Positions 24,381 through 33,667 of a stretch of 40,741 nt of DNA are shown here, piece after piece; position 1 is the stretch's first letter, and each line of letters opens with the position of its first letter. The translations under genes and the position numbers were made by a program. Source of the stretch: Streptomycetaceae bacterium (GTDB taxonomy: Bacteria; Actinomycetota; Actinomycetes; Nanopelagicales; Nanopelagicaceae); NCBI GenBank assembly GCA_027486075.1, contig JAIXPU010000022.1:1-40741 (forward strand), written 5' to 3'. A model generated the notes under the pieces. It was given only the letters and a program-made list of their open reading frames with translations, had not been told where the DNA came from and made no database searches.

Positions 24381-25766
24381 CTACCTGCTTACCTCGGCGA
24401 CAAGATCTGCGCCCATCGAATCAACAATTACTGCATCGATATATTCGCCGACCGTAAAATCGGTGCCAATAAATGAGGTTGTTCCATCCACTTCAGGTCC
24501 TTGGTGGGCAGCGCGTCCTTCTTGTAGCTCTTCATCTTCAATCAGAACTCTCACCGTCTCGCCAATTCTTCCGGCGGCACGAATCGAGACCATTTCATCG
24601 GCGAGAGAGGAAAGAGATTCAACGCGTTCACGGATTACTTCATCGGCAACTTTCTCAGCCAGAGTGAGCGCCTCAGTATTATCTTCATCAGAGTATCCAA
24701 AGATTCCCACTGCATCTAATTTTGCAGCTGTGATGAAGTTGGCTAGCTCATCAAAATCGTCCTGCGTCTCCCCCGGGAATCCCACAATAAAGTTAGAGCG
24801 AATTCCCGCCTCAGGCGAGAGCGCTCTTATTTGAGTAATCAGATGTAAGAACTGTTCAGAGCTGCCAAAGCGGCGCATGCGGCGAAGAACTGATGGGCTG
24901 GCATGTTGGAAAGATAAGTCAAAGTAAGGAGCAACTTTCTCGGTTTCGATCATCGCCTGTAGCAAGGAGGGGCGCATCTCTGCTGGTTGTAGATAAGAAA
25001 GGCGTACCCGTTCTATTCCTGGGATCTCGGTGAACTCATGGAAGATCTTCTCCATCAATTTGAGATCTCCGAGATCTTTGCCATATGAAGTTGTATTTTC
25101 GCTGACGAGAAAGAGCTCGCTGACCCCGTTCTGTCCAAGCCATGTTGCCTCTTGCAGAATTTCGGTGGGGCGACGAGAGATAAATGAACCGCGAAAGTAT
25201 GGAATCGCACAGAATGAACAGCGACGGTCGCACCCTGAAGCGATTTTAAGTGGTGCCCATGGCGCGCTTCCTAGGCGTTTGCGAAAGAGCGAACCACCTG
25301 CTCCAACAGCTGATTGAAAGGCATCATCGCGCGCTTGCGCACGTTCTACCGGCGCAATCGGCAATAACGCTCGACGATCTCGAGGCGTATGCGGTGTGTG
25401 TGGATTGCCGCTGACAATAGATTGCAAGCGTGCGGAGATATCTTGATAATCATCAAAACCCAAGATTGCATCTGCCTCAGGAAGGGCTTCTGCCAACTCT
25501 TTTCCGTAACGCTCGGCCATGCATCCAACAGCGACTACCGCTCTTGTGGTGCCGTGCCCTTTGAGCGAATTTGCTTCAAGCAAGGCGTCAACGGAATCTT
25601 TCTTGGCAGATTCAATAAAACCGCATGTATTCACAACGGCAACTTCTGCAGATTCAACGTCTTCAACGAGGGTCCAGCCATCGGCAGCCAAGCGGCCTGC
25701 TAGCTCTTCAGAATCTACTTCGTTACGCGCACAGCCCATTGTGACAATTGCTACTGTGCGAGACAT
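24381..25766 (-). CDS. rimO: Ribosomal protein S12 methylthiotransferase
   Basis: RimO is a radical-SAM enzyme that adds a methylthio group to an aspartate of ribosomal protein S12. It is 461 aa. The N-terminal domain has GCARNEVDSE, NTCGFIESAKKDS and VAVGCMAERYG, whose cysteines hold one 4Fe-4S cluster. The radical-SAM motif is CDRRCSFC near residue 190. A C-terminal TRAM domain ends the protein. MiaB is the main alternative, but GFIESAKKDS and the pgsA neighbour favour RimO. Confidence 0.93.
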   Translation of the reverse strand: MSRTVAIVTMGCARNEVDSEELAGRLAADGWTLVEDVESAEVAVVNTCGFIESAKKDSVDALLEANSLKGHGTTRAVVAVGCMAERYGKELAEALPEADAILGFDDYQDISARLQSIVSGNPHTPHTPRDRRALLPIAPVERAQARDDAFQSAVGAGGSLFRKRLGSAPWAPLKIASGCDRRCSFCAIPYFRGSFISRRPTEILQEATWLGQNGVSELFLVSENTTSYGKDLGDLKLMEKIFHEFTEIPGIERVRLSYLQPAEMRPSLLQAMIETEKVAPYFDLSFQHASPSVLRRMRRFGSSEQFLHLITQIRALSPEAGIRSNFIVGFPGETQDDFDELANFITAAKLDAVGIFGYSDEDNTEALTLAEKVADEVIRERVESLSSLADEMVSIRAAGRIGETVRVLIEDEELQEGRAAHQGPEVDGTTSFIGTDFTVGEYIDAVIVDSMGADLVAEVSR

Positions 25767-25807
25767 GGGGGCGATGTTACAGGGTTAGCCCGCGCACTTC
25801 ACTTACT

Positions 25808-26539
25808 TCATCGGAAAGTTCGGCGAACCTCTTCATTTTGACCACCTAATGGAGGCAAAAGTTCTCCATCGTGGGTCACATCTAGTCCTGCAGGGTTACT
25901 TAAGTAAACGCTGATTGCTCTATTTCCTTCGAAATTCTTAGTATCACCTTGGAAGAGGGATCCCTTGATTACTCTCGTTCCATCAACAATCACATCAATA
26001 TACGAATTGCCACGAACTGCACTTAGCGTCAGGGTCACTCTTCCACCAGATACTGAGCCGGTTGCCGCTGGTGTAGGTATTGTCGACGGAGATGGCGCAA
26101 CTGACGCTTCAGTTGTTGGGGTGGCAGATGCAGCCGCAACTGGTTGGCTATCTGAACTTTGGTTTGACATCACAATCTGAACTACACCGAAGAGAAATAA
26201 TACTGAGAGCGAAAATGCCGCTGGCACTTTCCAAGAGATTGATTTCTTTTCGACAGGCACCGACATCACATTGTTTTCAACTAGCAAGTCACCGATGGCG
26301 CGGCTTTCTAGCGAGTGCTCTTCGTTATAGAGATTGATAAATACAAGTGGATCCACGCCTACCTTATTGGCGATATTGCGAAGATGGCCTCGCGCATATG
26401 TGTCGCCACCGCAATGAAAAAAATTATTCTCTTCCATCTCGGTCAGTAGACCGATACGAACACTCGTTGATTCAGATAGCTCTTCTATGGAAAGGCGCGC
26501 GGCGATGCGAGCATCGCGAATTACCTGACCTAGAGTCAT
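25808..26539 (-). CDS. RodZ-like protein: helix-turn-helix, one membrane helix, DUF4115
   Basis: From ATG 26539 this is a 243 aa membrane protein. Residues about 1-75 are a Cro/CI-like domain (TLGQVIRDARIAARLSIEEL), the cytoplasmic part of RodZ proteins. One membrane segment is near residue 110 (PAAFSLSVLFLFGVVQIVM). An Ala/Thr/Pro/Ser-rich linker and an extracytoplasmic beta-rich DUF4115 domain follow. RodZ supports cell shape with MreB; no mreB is in the window, so an envelope or division role is inferred. It lies directly after ftsK. A GTG 26635 start, 32 residues longer, is possible, and a 28-codon frame (26622-26536) ends on the ATG. Confidence 0.82.
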   Translation of the reverse strand: MTLGQVIRDARIAARLSIEELSESTSVRIGLLTEMEENNFFHCGGDTYARGHLRNIANKVGVDPLVFINLYNEEHSLESRAIGDLLVENNVMSVPVEKKSISWKVPAAFSLSVLFLFGVVQIVMSNQSSDSQPVAAASATPTTEASVAPSPSTIPTPAATGSVSGGRVTLTLSAVRGNSYIDVIVDGTRVIKGSLFQGDTKNFEGNRAISVYLSNPAGLDVTHDGELLPPLGGQNEEVRRTFR

Positions 26540-26667
26540 ATCTGGCGCCGCCTTAAGTGGGAAAGAGTGGAAGGCAATTCTAACTTTAGCCCTTTTACTT
26601 CTTCTCGTGAAGTCTCCCCCATTTAGGTAAATCACCCCTGAATAGCACCCAACATCTGGGCGACGAG

Positions 26668-28986
26668 TTAGTAATCGCGGAGCGTTGCAAGCACTGAGTC
26701 GAGTTCATCAGGCTTAACCAAGACAACGCGCGCCTTGGAACCTTCCGAAGGACCGACAATGCCTCGGGATTCCATCAGATCCATGAGGCGACCAGCTTTG
26801 GCAAAGCCGACGCGTAGCTTGCGCTGCAACATCGAAGTCGAGCCAAACTGAGTTCCAACAACTAGTTCGACTGCCTGAATCAAAATATCTAGATCATCCC
26901 CAATTTCTTTATCAATATTCTTATTTGATTGAGCAACTTGTGTGACATCTTCACGATAGCGCGGAGAAAGCTGCTTCTTAACATGGTTTGTCACCGCTTC
27001 AATTTCACGTTCTGAAACATAGGCGCCCTGAATGCGAATAGCGCGGCTTGCTCCCATAGGAATGAAGAGACCATCGCCTTGGCCAATCAACTTTTCAGCT
27101 CCTGGGCTATCGAGAATTACTCGGCTATCTGCAAGTGATGAAGTTGCAAAAGATAACCGCGATGGCACATTCGCCTTAATTAAACCGGTTACCACATCTA
27201 CAGATGGGCGTTGCGTTGCCAGAACTAAGTGGATACCGGCAGAACGCGCTAGCTGCGTAATGCGCACAACTGATTCTTCTACTTCACGAGCGGCAATCAT
27301 CATCAAGTCTGCTAACTCATCAATGATGACGAGTAAGTATGGATACGGTTCTACGATCCGATCTGAACCAGGAGGTGCTACAACTTTGCCTGCACGAACT
27401 GCCTTATTGAAATCATCAATATGTCTAAAGCCAAATGTTGCCAGGTCTTCGTAACGTAGGTCCATCTCACGAACTACCCATGTCAACGCATCGGCAGCCT
27501 TCTTGGGATTGGTAATGATGGGTGTAATCAGATGAGGAATTCCTTCGTAGGCGGTGAGTTCAACACGCTTTGGATCAATGAGTACTAAGCGAACATCATC
27601 AGGTGTTGCTCGCATCAAAATCGATGTAATCATCGCATTAATCATCGAAGATTTACCTGCACCTGTTGCACCTGCCACCAAGAGGTGCGGCATCTTCGCT
27701 AGGTTGGCGCACACGTAATTTCCTTCAACATCTTTACCGAGGGCAACCAACATCGGGTGGTGATCTTGGCCAGCCACGCTTGAACGCATGACATCTCCTA
27801 GGGCAACAATCTCGCGATCTGCGTTGGGAATCTCGATACCAACCGCTGATTTACCGGGAATCGGAGAGAGGATTCGCACCTCACTACTTGCAACTGCGTA
27901 AGAGATATTTTTGGAAAGCGCGGTAATGCGCTCAACTTTTACCGCATTGCCAAGTTCGACTTCATAGCGAGTAACTGTTGGACCACGCATGAAGCCAGTG
28001 ACTTGAGCATCAATCTCGAATTGCTTGAAGACTTCTGTGAGAGCTGCAACTACTGAATCATTAACCTTTGACTTAGCCTTCGCCGCTGGCCCTACCTTGA
28101 GTAAATCCTGTGATGGAAGTTCGTACTTAACGTCGCTTGTAAGAAGCAGCTGCTCGGGGCGCTTTGCAGATTGTGGTGCTTCCTTGAGTTGGGCAGCAAG
28201 AGGTGCGCGCGGAATCTCAACTGTGAATTCTTCGTCAAATTCTTGCTCGTCAATCTCTTCCTCTTGATTCCAGGCAACGACCGGTGATTCAAATGGCGGC
28301 GTATCTGAGATCTCAAACTCTTTCTCCTCGCGTACCGGACGCTTAGACCAGAGCCAGATCGAAAGAACCTTGATGCGGATTCCGACTTTAGAAAGAGGCG
28401 TTGCAGTAATCACCAAGATGCCGAAGAAGAAGAGAACAATAAGTAGTGGGTAAGCCAGCAGAGAAGTCATCAGTGCAACAAGTGGCTTTGCTACCCAATA
28501 GCCAATCTGGCCTCCCCCATCACGAATCGCAGTTGCGCCAGTAGGGTTAATAGACCCGAGAGAACCATTGAGTAGATGTGCTAAACCTGTGGAGCTCAAG
28601 ATAAGAAGCAACGTGCCAACAGTGATGCGACCTGTTGCATGGCTATCTTCTGGTTTGCGGAAAAGTCGGACTGCAAAGTAGAGAAGCACTAATGGGGATG
28701 AGAATCCGATGACTCCGAATGCGCCAACAAAGAAGGAGTAGAGATTTCTACTTACTAAGTTATCGGCATGAAACCAGGTTCCGGCAAATGCTGCCAGAGC
28801 GACAAGCAATACAAGGAGCGCGGCTCCATCGCGATGGTGGGCTGGATCTAAATCACGAGCACCACGAGCTACAAATCTGATTGCTGAGCCGAGAGTTTTA
28901 GCAAGAATTCTCCAGAGCCCGCCCAGGGCCTGCGAAACTACCGAGAAGGGCGACCTTCCAGATGTGCGTTTCTTCTTCTTAGCCAC
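26668..28986 (-). CDS. ftsK: DNA translocase FtsK/SpoIIIE
   Basis: FtsK pumps DNA through the closing septum so that chromosome ends clear the division site. From GTG 28986 it is 772 aa. A lysine-rich start (AKKKKRTSGRSP) is followed by four or five membrane helices up to about residue 220, an acidic linker, and the motor: Walker A AGATGAGKSS and Walker B LLVIIDELADLMM. A C-terminal gamma winged helix (TSMLQRKLRVGFAKAGRLMD) reads KOPS-type sites. The frame stays open to TTG 29097 inside rnj, which is less likely. The stop is followed by rodZ. Confidence 0.93.
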   Translation of the reverse strand: MAKKKKRTSGRSPFSVVSQALGGLWRILAKTLGSAIRFVARGARDLDPAHHRDGAALLVLLVALAAFAGTWFHADNLVSRNLYSFFVGAFGVIGFSSPLVLLYFAVRLFRKPEDSHATGRITVGTLLLILSSTGLAHLLNGSLGSINPTGATAIRDGGGQIGYWVAKPLVALMTSLLAYPLLIVLFFFGILVITATPLSKVGIRIKVLSIWLWSKRPVREEKEFEISDTPPFESPVVAWNQEEEIDEQEFDEEFTVEIPRAPLAAQLKEAPQSAKRPEQLLLTSDVKYELPSQDLLKVGPAAKAKSKVNDSVVAALTEVFKQFEIDAQVTGFMRGPTVTRYEVELGNAVKVERITALSKNISYAVASSEVRILSPIPGKSAVGIEIPNADREIVALGDVMRSSVAGQDHHPMLVALGKDVEGNYVCANLAKMPHLLVAGATGAGKSSMINAMITSILMRATPDDVRLVLIDPKRVELTAYEGIPHLITPIITNPKKAADALTWVVREMDLRYEDLATFGFRHIDDFNKAVRAGKVVAPPGSDRIVEPYPYLLVIIDELADLMMIAAREVEESVVRITQLARSAGIHLVLATQRPSVDVVTGLIKANVPSRLSFATSSLADSRVILDSPGAEKLIGQGDGLFIPMGASRAIRIQGAYVSEREIEAVTNHVKKQLSPRYREDVTQVAQSNKNIDKEIGDDLDILIQAVELVVGTQFGSTSMLQRKLRVGFAKAGRLMDLMESRGIVGPSEGSKARVVLVKPDELDSVLATLRDY

Positions 28987-29036
28987 ACCTTCAATCTTAG
29001 GTGGAGGGTAAATCTCGTTGATGAAGGCGCGCCGAC

Positions 29037-30722
29037 CTACACCTCTACTACTACCGGCACAATCATTGGACGGCGACGATGTTTTTGTCCGACCCAACCA
29101 CCAATGGTGCGACGCACAACTTGTGAAAGCTGATGTGTGCCATTGACGCCTTCAGCAACAGCAGCAGTTAATGCGCGTTCTATCTGTCCGCGCACCTCAT
29201 CAAAGAGCGCTTCATCTTCATTAAATCCACGTGCATGGATATCTGGGCCTGCCACGATCTTTCCTGTTTGAGATTCGATGACGACAATGACTGAGATAAA
29301 TCCTTCTTCGCCAAGGATGCGACGATCCTTCAAAGATGATTCAGTGATGTCACCGATGCTTTGACCATCAACATAGACAAATCCGCAAGGAACAGCGCCA
29401 ACTACTTCAGCAACATGATCAATCAAATCAACGACAATGCCGTTTTCAATAATGAAGGCGTTCTCACGCGGTACTCCCGATTGGATGGCAAGTTCGGCGT
29501 TAGCTTTAAGGTGGCGCCATTCACCATGAACCGGAAGAGCATATTTAGGCTTAACGATGTTGTAGCAGTAGAGAAGCTCGCCCGCAGCAGCATGTCCAGA
29601 TACATGTACCAACGCATTGGCTTTATGAACTACCTTGGCACCATAACGCGTAAGTTCGTTGATGATGCGGTAGACAGAATTTTCATTTCCGGGAATGAGA
29701 GATGAAGCAAGGATGACGGTGTCACCGTCGCCTACGCGAATCTGATGGTCGCCATTTGCCATACGTGAGAGCGCGGCCATCGGTTCACCTTGTGAGCCGG
29801 TACAGATGAGCACAACTCGATCGTCGTAGTTATCGAGTTCACGAGCATCGAAGAGAATTCCAGATGGCACAGTCAGATAGCCCATATCTTCGGCAATTTT
29901 CATATTGCGAATCATCGAGCGGCCAATAAAGGCAACGCGACGTCCATGGAGTGCGGCTGTATCAATGACTTGCTGCACGCGATGCACATGGGATGAAAAT
30001 GACGCGACGATCACTCGTCGCTGTGTAGATGCAATGACCCGATTGAGCGCCGGCATAATTTCGCGCTCTGCCGGAGTAAACCCTGGAATATCAGCGTTGG
30101 TGGAATCAACGAGGAAGAGATCTACGCCTTCATCCCCTAGGCGTGCAAAGGTGCGCAGATCCGTAATGCGTCCATCAAGTGGAAGTTGATCCATCTTAAA
30201 GTCACCCGTATGCAGAACTGTGCCTGCGCGAGTATGGACTGCAACTGCAAGCGCATCGGGAATGGAGTGATTGACTGCAATAAATTCCAGTTCAAAGGGT
30301 CCAACATCTTCTCGATTGCCTTCGCGGACTTCGTGGGTCAGTGGCGATATGCGATGCTCTTTGCATTTTGCTGAAATCAGCGCGATGGTTAATGGAGATC
30401 CATAAATTGGAATATTTCCTCGCTCGCGCAGAAGATACGGAACAGCACCAATATGGTCTTCATGTCCGTGAGTCAGAAAAATTCCAACAACATCGCTTAA
30501 TCGATCGCGGATATAGCTAAAGTCAGGAAGGATCAGATCAATGCCAGGTTGGTTATCTTCTGGAAAGAGAACTCCGCAGTCGATAATCAGAAGCTTGCCC
30601 TGCATCTCGTATACGGTCATGTTGCGACCGATTTCTGAGATTCCACCGAGCGCCACAATACGTAGGCCACCATCTACTAACTTTGATGGTGTTCCTAAGT
30701 TGGGATGTGGGTGTTGTGTCAT
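29037..30722 (-). CDS. rnj: Ribonuclease J
   Basis: RNase J is a 5'-3' exonuclease and endonuclease for mRNA decay and rRNA maturation. It is 561 aa. The metallo-beta-lactamase metal site is LTHGHEDHIGAVPYLL near residue 80, with HTGDFKMDQLP downstream. The beta-CASP domain follows, with VASFSSHVHRVQQ, CTGSQGEP and HVSGHAAAGE. The C-terminal domain ends in WVGQKHRRRPMIVPVVVEV. ATG 30722 overlaps the dapA stop by one base (TAATG). The dapA-rnj-ftsK order is conserved in actinobacteria. With rnc and pnp, the window holds three major RNases. Confidence 0.97.
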   Translation of the reverse strand: MTQHPHPNLGTPSKLVDGGLRIVALGGISEIGRNMTVYEMQGKLLIIDCGVLFPEDNQPGIDLILPDFSYIRDRLSDVVGIFLTHGHEDHIGAVPYLLRERGNIPIYGSPLTIALISAKCKEHRISPLTHEVREGNREDVGPFELEFIAVNHSIPDALAVAVHTRAGTVLHTGDFKMDQLPLDGRITDLRTFARLGDEGVDLFLVDSTNADIPGFTPAEREIMPALNRVIASTQRRVIVASFSSHVHRVQQVIDTAALHGRRVAFIGRSMIRNMKIAEDMGYLTVPSGILFDARELDNYDDRVVLICTGSQGEPMAALSRMANGDHQIRVGDGDTVILASSLIPGNENSVYRIINELTRYGAKVVHKANALVHVSGHAAAGELLYCYNIVKPKYALPVHGEWRHLKANAELAIQSGVPRENAFIIENGIVVDLIDHVAEVVGAVPCGFVYVDGQSIGDITESSLKDRRILGEEGFISVIVVIESQTGKIVAGPDIHARGFNEDEALFDEVRGQIERALTAAVAEGVNGTHQLSQVVRRTIGGWVGQKHRRRPMIVPVVVEV

Positions 30723-31618
30723 TAGTTCTTTAGGGTGACGCCACCAGCGATGAGATCTTTACGCAGTTGCTCGATCTGTGCTGGCGTTGCATCAACGAGT
30801 GGCAGACGTGTGGTTCCTCCAGGAAGGCCCATGAGGTTCATCGCTGCCTTGGTCAAAATTGCACCTTGTGTGCGGAATGTTCCGGTGAAGACCGGTAAGA
30901 GTTGCTGATGAATTTCAAGTGCACGAGCGCTATCGCCTGCAAACCAAGCGTTGAGCATATCTTTGAGCTCGCGACCCACTGTGTGGCCGCAGACAGAAAC
31001 GAAGCCAACTGCGCCGACAGATAGGAATGGCAAGTTAAGGATGTCATCTCCTGAATAGACAGGGATTCCACAACGCTTAATCACCCAAGAAGTTGCTGCG
31101 ATATTTCCTTTGGCATCTTTGAGCGCCACAATGTTGTCGACTGTTTCAAAGAGTTTAACGATTGTGTCAGATTCAATTTCAACGCCTGTGCGACCTGGAA
31201 TGTCGTACATCATGATGGGTAGATCCGTGGCGGCTGCTACAGCGCGAAAGTGCGCTTCGATTCCAGCTTGAGGTGGCTTGTTGTAATACGGAGTAACAAT
31301 CAAGATTCCATCTGCGCCAGCATCTTGTGAACGCTTAGCTTGTTCGACTGTATATGAAGTTTCATTATCGCCTGCGCCAGAGAGAACTTTGACTTTACTT
31401 CCGACCACACTCTTGACGACCTTGATGATCTCAAGTTTTTCAGAGGATTTAGTTGTTGGGGCTTCACCGGTAGTTCCGTTGACAGCGATGCCATCGTGTC
31501 CGGTATCAACTAAATGTTGCGCAAGCTTGGCAACGCCATCCCAATCGATAGCCCCATCTTTATCAAAGGGGGTCACCATTGCGGTGATTAGTTGTCCGAA
31601 GGGAGCGTGCGTACTCAT
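30722..31618 (-). CDS. dapA: 4-hydroxy-tetrahydrodipicolinate synthase
   Basis: DapA condenses pyruvate with aspartate semialdehyde, the first step of the lysine/diaminopimelate branch. It is 298 aa. GTTGEAPTTKSSEK near residue 46, MYDIPGRTGVEI with the catalytic Tyr, and ALKDAKGN with the Schiff-base Lys are all present, as is SGDDILNLPF. It lies 16 bases after thyX and overlaps rnj by one base. dapB, the next enzyme, is about 2 kb away in the neighbouring operon. Confidence 0.97.
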   Translation of the reverse strand: MSTHAPFGQLITAMVTPFDKDGAIDWDGVAKLAQHLVDTGHDGIAVNGTTGEAPTTKSSEKLEIIKVVKSVVGSKVKVLSGAGDNETSYTVEQAKRSQDAGADGILIVTPYYNKPPQAGIEAHFRAVAAATDLPIMMYDIPGRTGVEIESDTIVKLFETVDNIVALKDAKGNIAATSWVIKRCGIPVYSGDDILNLPFLSVGAVGFVSVCGHTVGRELKDMLNAWFAGDSARALEIHQQLLPVFTGTFRTQGAILTKAAMNLMGLPGGTTRLPLVDATPAQIEQLRKDLIAGGVTLKN

Positions 31619-31634
31619 CTGGGCATCTTATCGC

Positions 31635-32354
31635 TTAAGGCGCGATACGACCAGATTTTTCAAAAGCTCCGTACGTGAGCGGCATCAATTTTGCGAACTC
31701 GGCTTCCATCTTTTCGGCCACCATCTCGATTTCTCGCTGTGGGTAACTAGGAAAGTGCGAACCTTCGCGAGCGGTACGAAGAGAGAGGAAGTTCATGAGT
31801 GCACGCGCATTCATGGTGACATACATAGATGAATATGTTGCAACTGGGAGAACTGCACGTGCTACTTCGCGCGCGACTCCGGCTTCAAGCATCTTTTGAT
31901 AAGAGTCGTAGGCGACGATATATGCATCTTTCATTGCCTTAACAGTTATTTCAAATTGTTCTGGTGTTCCATCTTCAAATGTGTAAGCACCGGTCTTGCC
32001 GACCTGAACTAATTTACGTTCCTTTGATGGGATATAAAAGACTGGCTTGAGTTCGCGATAGCGACCGGACTCTTCATTGTAGGAAGCGATGCGGTGGCGC
32101 ATAAATTCGCGAAAGACAAAGATTGGCGCTGACACAAAGAAGGTCATCGATGTGTGCTCGAAGGGAGAGCCATGTCGCTCGCGCGCCAGATAGTTAATCA
32201 GACCTGCTGAGCGAGCTGGATCTTCGCCGATCTCATCTAGTGATAGTTCACCCGCTGTAGATACGCGCGCTGCCCAAATAACATCGGCATCGCTTGCGCT
32301 TGATTTGATGAGTTCTACAGATACATCGTCTCTAAAGATTACGGTCTCAGACAT
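31635..32354 (-). CDS. thyX: FAD-dependent thymidylate synthase
   Basis: ThyX makes dTMP from dUMP using methylenetetrahydrofolate, FAD and NADPH. It is 239 aa. The signature RHR-X7-S is RHRIASYNEESGRY near residue 86. SPFEHTSMTFFVSAPIFVFREF precedes it, and MNARALMNFLSLR is near the C-terminus. AAGG lies eight bases before the ATG. It heads the thyX-dapA-rnj-ftsK run and is divergent from azlC. No thyA is in the window. Confidence 0.97.
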   Translation of the reverse strand: MSETVIFRDDVSVELIKSSASDADVIWAARVSTAGELSLDEIGEDPARSAGLINYLARERHGSPFEHTSMTFFVSAPIFVFREFMRHRIASYNEESGRYRELKPVFYIPSKERKLVQVGKTGAYTFEDGTPEQFEITVKAMKDAYIVAYDSYQKMLEAGVAREVARAVLPVATYSSMYVTMNARALMNFLSLRTAREGSHFPSYPQREIEMVAEKMEAEFAKLMPLTYGAFEKSGRIAP

Positions 32355-32414
32355 GTCCGCACCTTATCTATTAACCCCCCTCCCTCTGATGGATATGTAG
32401 GGCACAATTGCCGC

Positions 32415-33083
32415 GTGTCATCAGTGAACCGCGCCACCGTCACTCAAAGTCTGAGCGTCTCCTTCACTGTTGGGCTCTATGGAACCGCTTTTGGAGCAGC
32501 GGCAGTCGCTGCTGGCTTCTCAATTCTGCAAACCTGTCTTCTCTCACTTCTGACTTTCTCGGGCGCATCACAATTTGCAGTTGTTGGAGTAATGGGCGCA
32601 GGAGGAAGTGCTCTCTCTGGAATTGCAACAGCTTCACTTCTTGGAATTAGAAATGGTCTTTATGGACTTCGCATGGCGCCAGTACTTCAAGTGAAAGGTT
32701 TCAAGCGAGTTGTTGCTGCCCAGATAACGATTGATGAATCAACCGGTGTCGCTATCGGGCAAGAAGAGCGTGGCGTTGATGCCATGAAACAAGGTTTCTG
32801 GTTCACTGGTTTTGGCGTTTACTTCTTTTGGAATCTCTTCACCTTAGCGGGCGCACTTGGCGCACAAGCAATGGGAGATCCCTCTGCATGGGGCCTTGAT
32901 GCAGCTGTTCCTGCAGCATTTCTTGGACTTGTCTGGCCTCGCCTTCATGGAAAATTTGAACGCACCTTAGCTGTTTCAGCGGTTCTTCTTTCGCTCGCTC
33001 TGACCCCATTTGTAGCAGCTGGAATTCCAATTATCGCCACAACACTTCTTGCCGTTGCCTTCGGTTGGAGGGCGCGCCAATGA
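32415..33083 (+). CDS. azlC: AzlC family branched-chain amino acid exporter, large subunit
   Basis: AzlC is the larger subunit of the AzlCD exporter for branched-chain amino acids. It is 222 aa with about six or seven hydrophobic segments. The family core LSLLTFSGASQFAVVGVMGAGG and ATASLLGIRNGLYGLRMAP is clear. It starts at GTG 32415 with no strong Shine-Dalgarno sequence. It is divergent from thyX with 60 bases between. Its stop overlaps the azlD start by four bases (ATGA). The substrate is inferred from the family; export of leucine, valine or methionine is possible. Confidence 0.93.
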   Translation: MSSVNRATVTQSLSVSFTVGLYGTAFGAAAVAAGFSILQTCLLSLLTFSGASQFAVVGVMGAGGSALSGIATASLLGIRNGLYGLRMAPVLQVKGFKRVVAAQITIDESTGVAIGQEERGVDAMKQGFWFTGFGVYFFWNLFTLAGALGAQAMGDPSAWGLDAAVPAAFLGLVWPRLHGKFERTLAVSAVLLSLALTPFVAAGIPIIATTLLAVAFGWRARQ

Positions 33084-33388
33084 CTGCTCTTTGGATCGGT
33101 GTTATCGGAACCAGTCTCATTGCCTTTGCCCTGAAATACCTTGGGCATAGCGTTCCTGAAAAATATCTGAAGAACGAGCGGATGCTCCGCATCAATACTC
33201 TGATTCCGATTGTGCTCTTAAGCGCTCTCGTTGCAGTTCAAACGGTGGGCGATAAATCAAAGCTTGTCATCGATCAGAGGTTGGCGGGGGTAGCAGTTGC
33301 CTGCATAGCGCTAGCGTTGAAGTCGCCGTACTTTGTTGTAGTTGTATCTGCAGCCGTTACTTCAGCTGCCATCTACAACTTTGGCTAG
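33080..33388 (+). CDS. azlD: AzlD family branched-chain amino acid exporter, small subunit
   Basis: AzlD is the small membrane partner of AzlC, 102 aa with about four hydrophobic segments. MTALWIGVIGTSLIAFALKYLGHSVPEKYL is its opening (split here as two 15-residue blocks: MTALWIGVIGTSLIA and FALKYLGHSVPEKYL). The ATG at 33080 overlaps the azlC stop, so the subunits are translationally coupled. The frame is open to 33065, but that would sit within azlC. Its stop is ten bases from the convergent mycoredoxin gene. Confidence 0.9.
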   Translation: MTALWIGVIGTSLIAFALKYLGHSVPEKYLKNERMLRINTLIPIVLLSALVAVQTVGDKSKLVIDQRLAGVAVACIALALKSPYFVVVVSAAVTSAAIYNFG

Positions 33389-33397
33389 TTGAAAGAG

Positions 33398-33655
33398 TTA
33401 GATAATTCCTAGCGCTGAAAGCTTCGCCTTTAAATCATTATCTGAAGGTTCAGTCAGATGAGTTCCATCTGAGAAGACGATTACGGGAATTGACTTGGCT
33501 CCCCCATTGATTTCAATAACTTTTTCAGCTGCGGATAGATCAACATCAACATCAACATGGTTGACCTGAATATCTAACTCTTCAAAGACTCGCTTAGAGC
33601 GACGGCAATCTCCGCACCAATCGGCGCCATACATGGTGATATCTGCTTGAGCCAT
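33398..33655 (-). CDS. Mycoredoxin (glutaredoxin-like)
   Basis: This is an 85 aa thioredoxin-fold protein with the redox motif CGDC (MYGADWCGDCRRSK, residues about 8-21), the cis-proline segment SIPVIVF and the ending SDNDLKAKL. The pattern NGG-X3-IPV and the overall size match actinobacterial mycoredoxin-1, which reduces mycothiol mixed disulfides. NrdH-type redoxin is the alternative. It follows dapB by 12 bases and probably ends that operon. Confidence 0.82.
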   Translation of the reverse strand: MAQADITMYGADWCGDCRRSKRVFEELDIQVNHVDVDVDLSAAEKVIEINGGAKSIPVIVFSDGTHLTEPSDNDLKAKLSALGII

Positions 33656-33667
33656 TTGGGTATCCCC

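Noticed and set aside
32355..32414. Leaderless promoter for azlC
   Set aside because: CACAAT sits six bases before the GTG, but there is no acceptable -35 and the -10 match is poor, so it is not listed as a feature.
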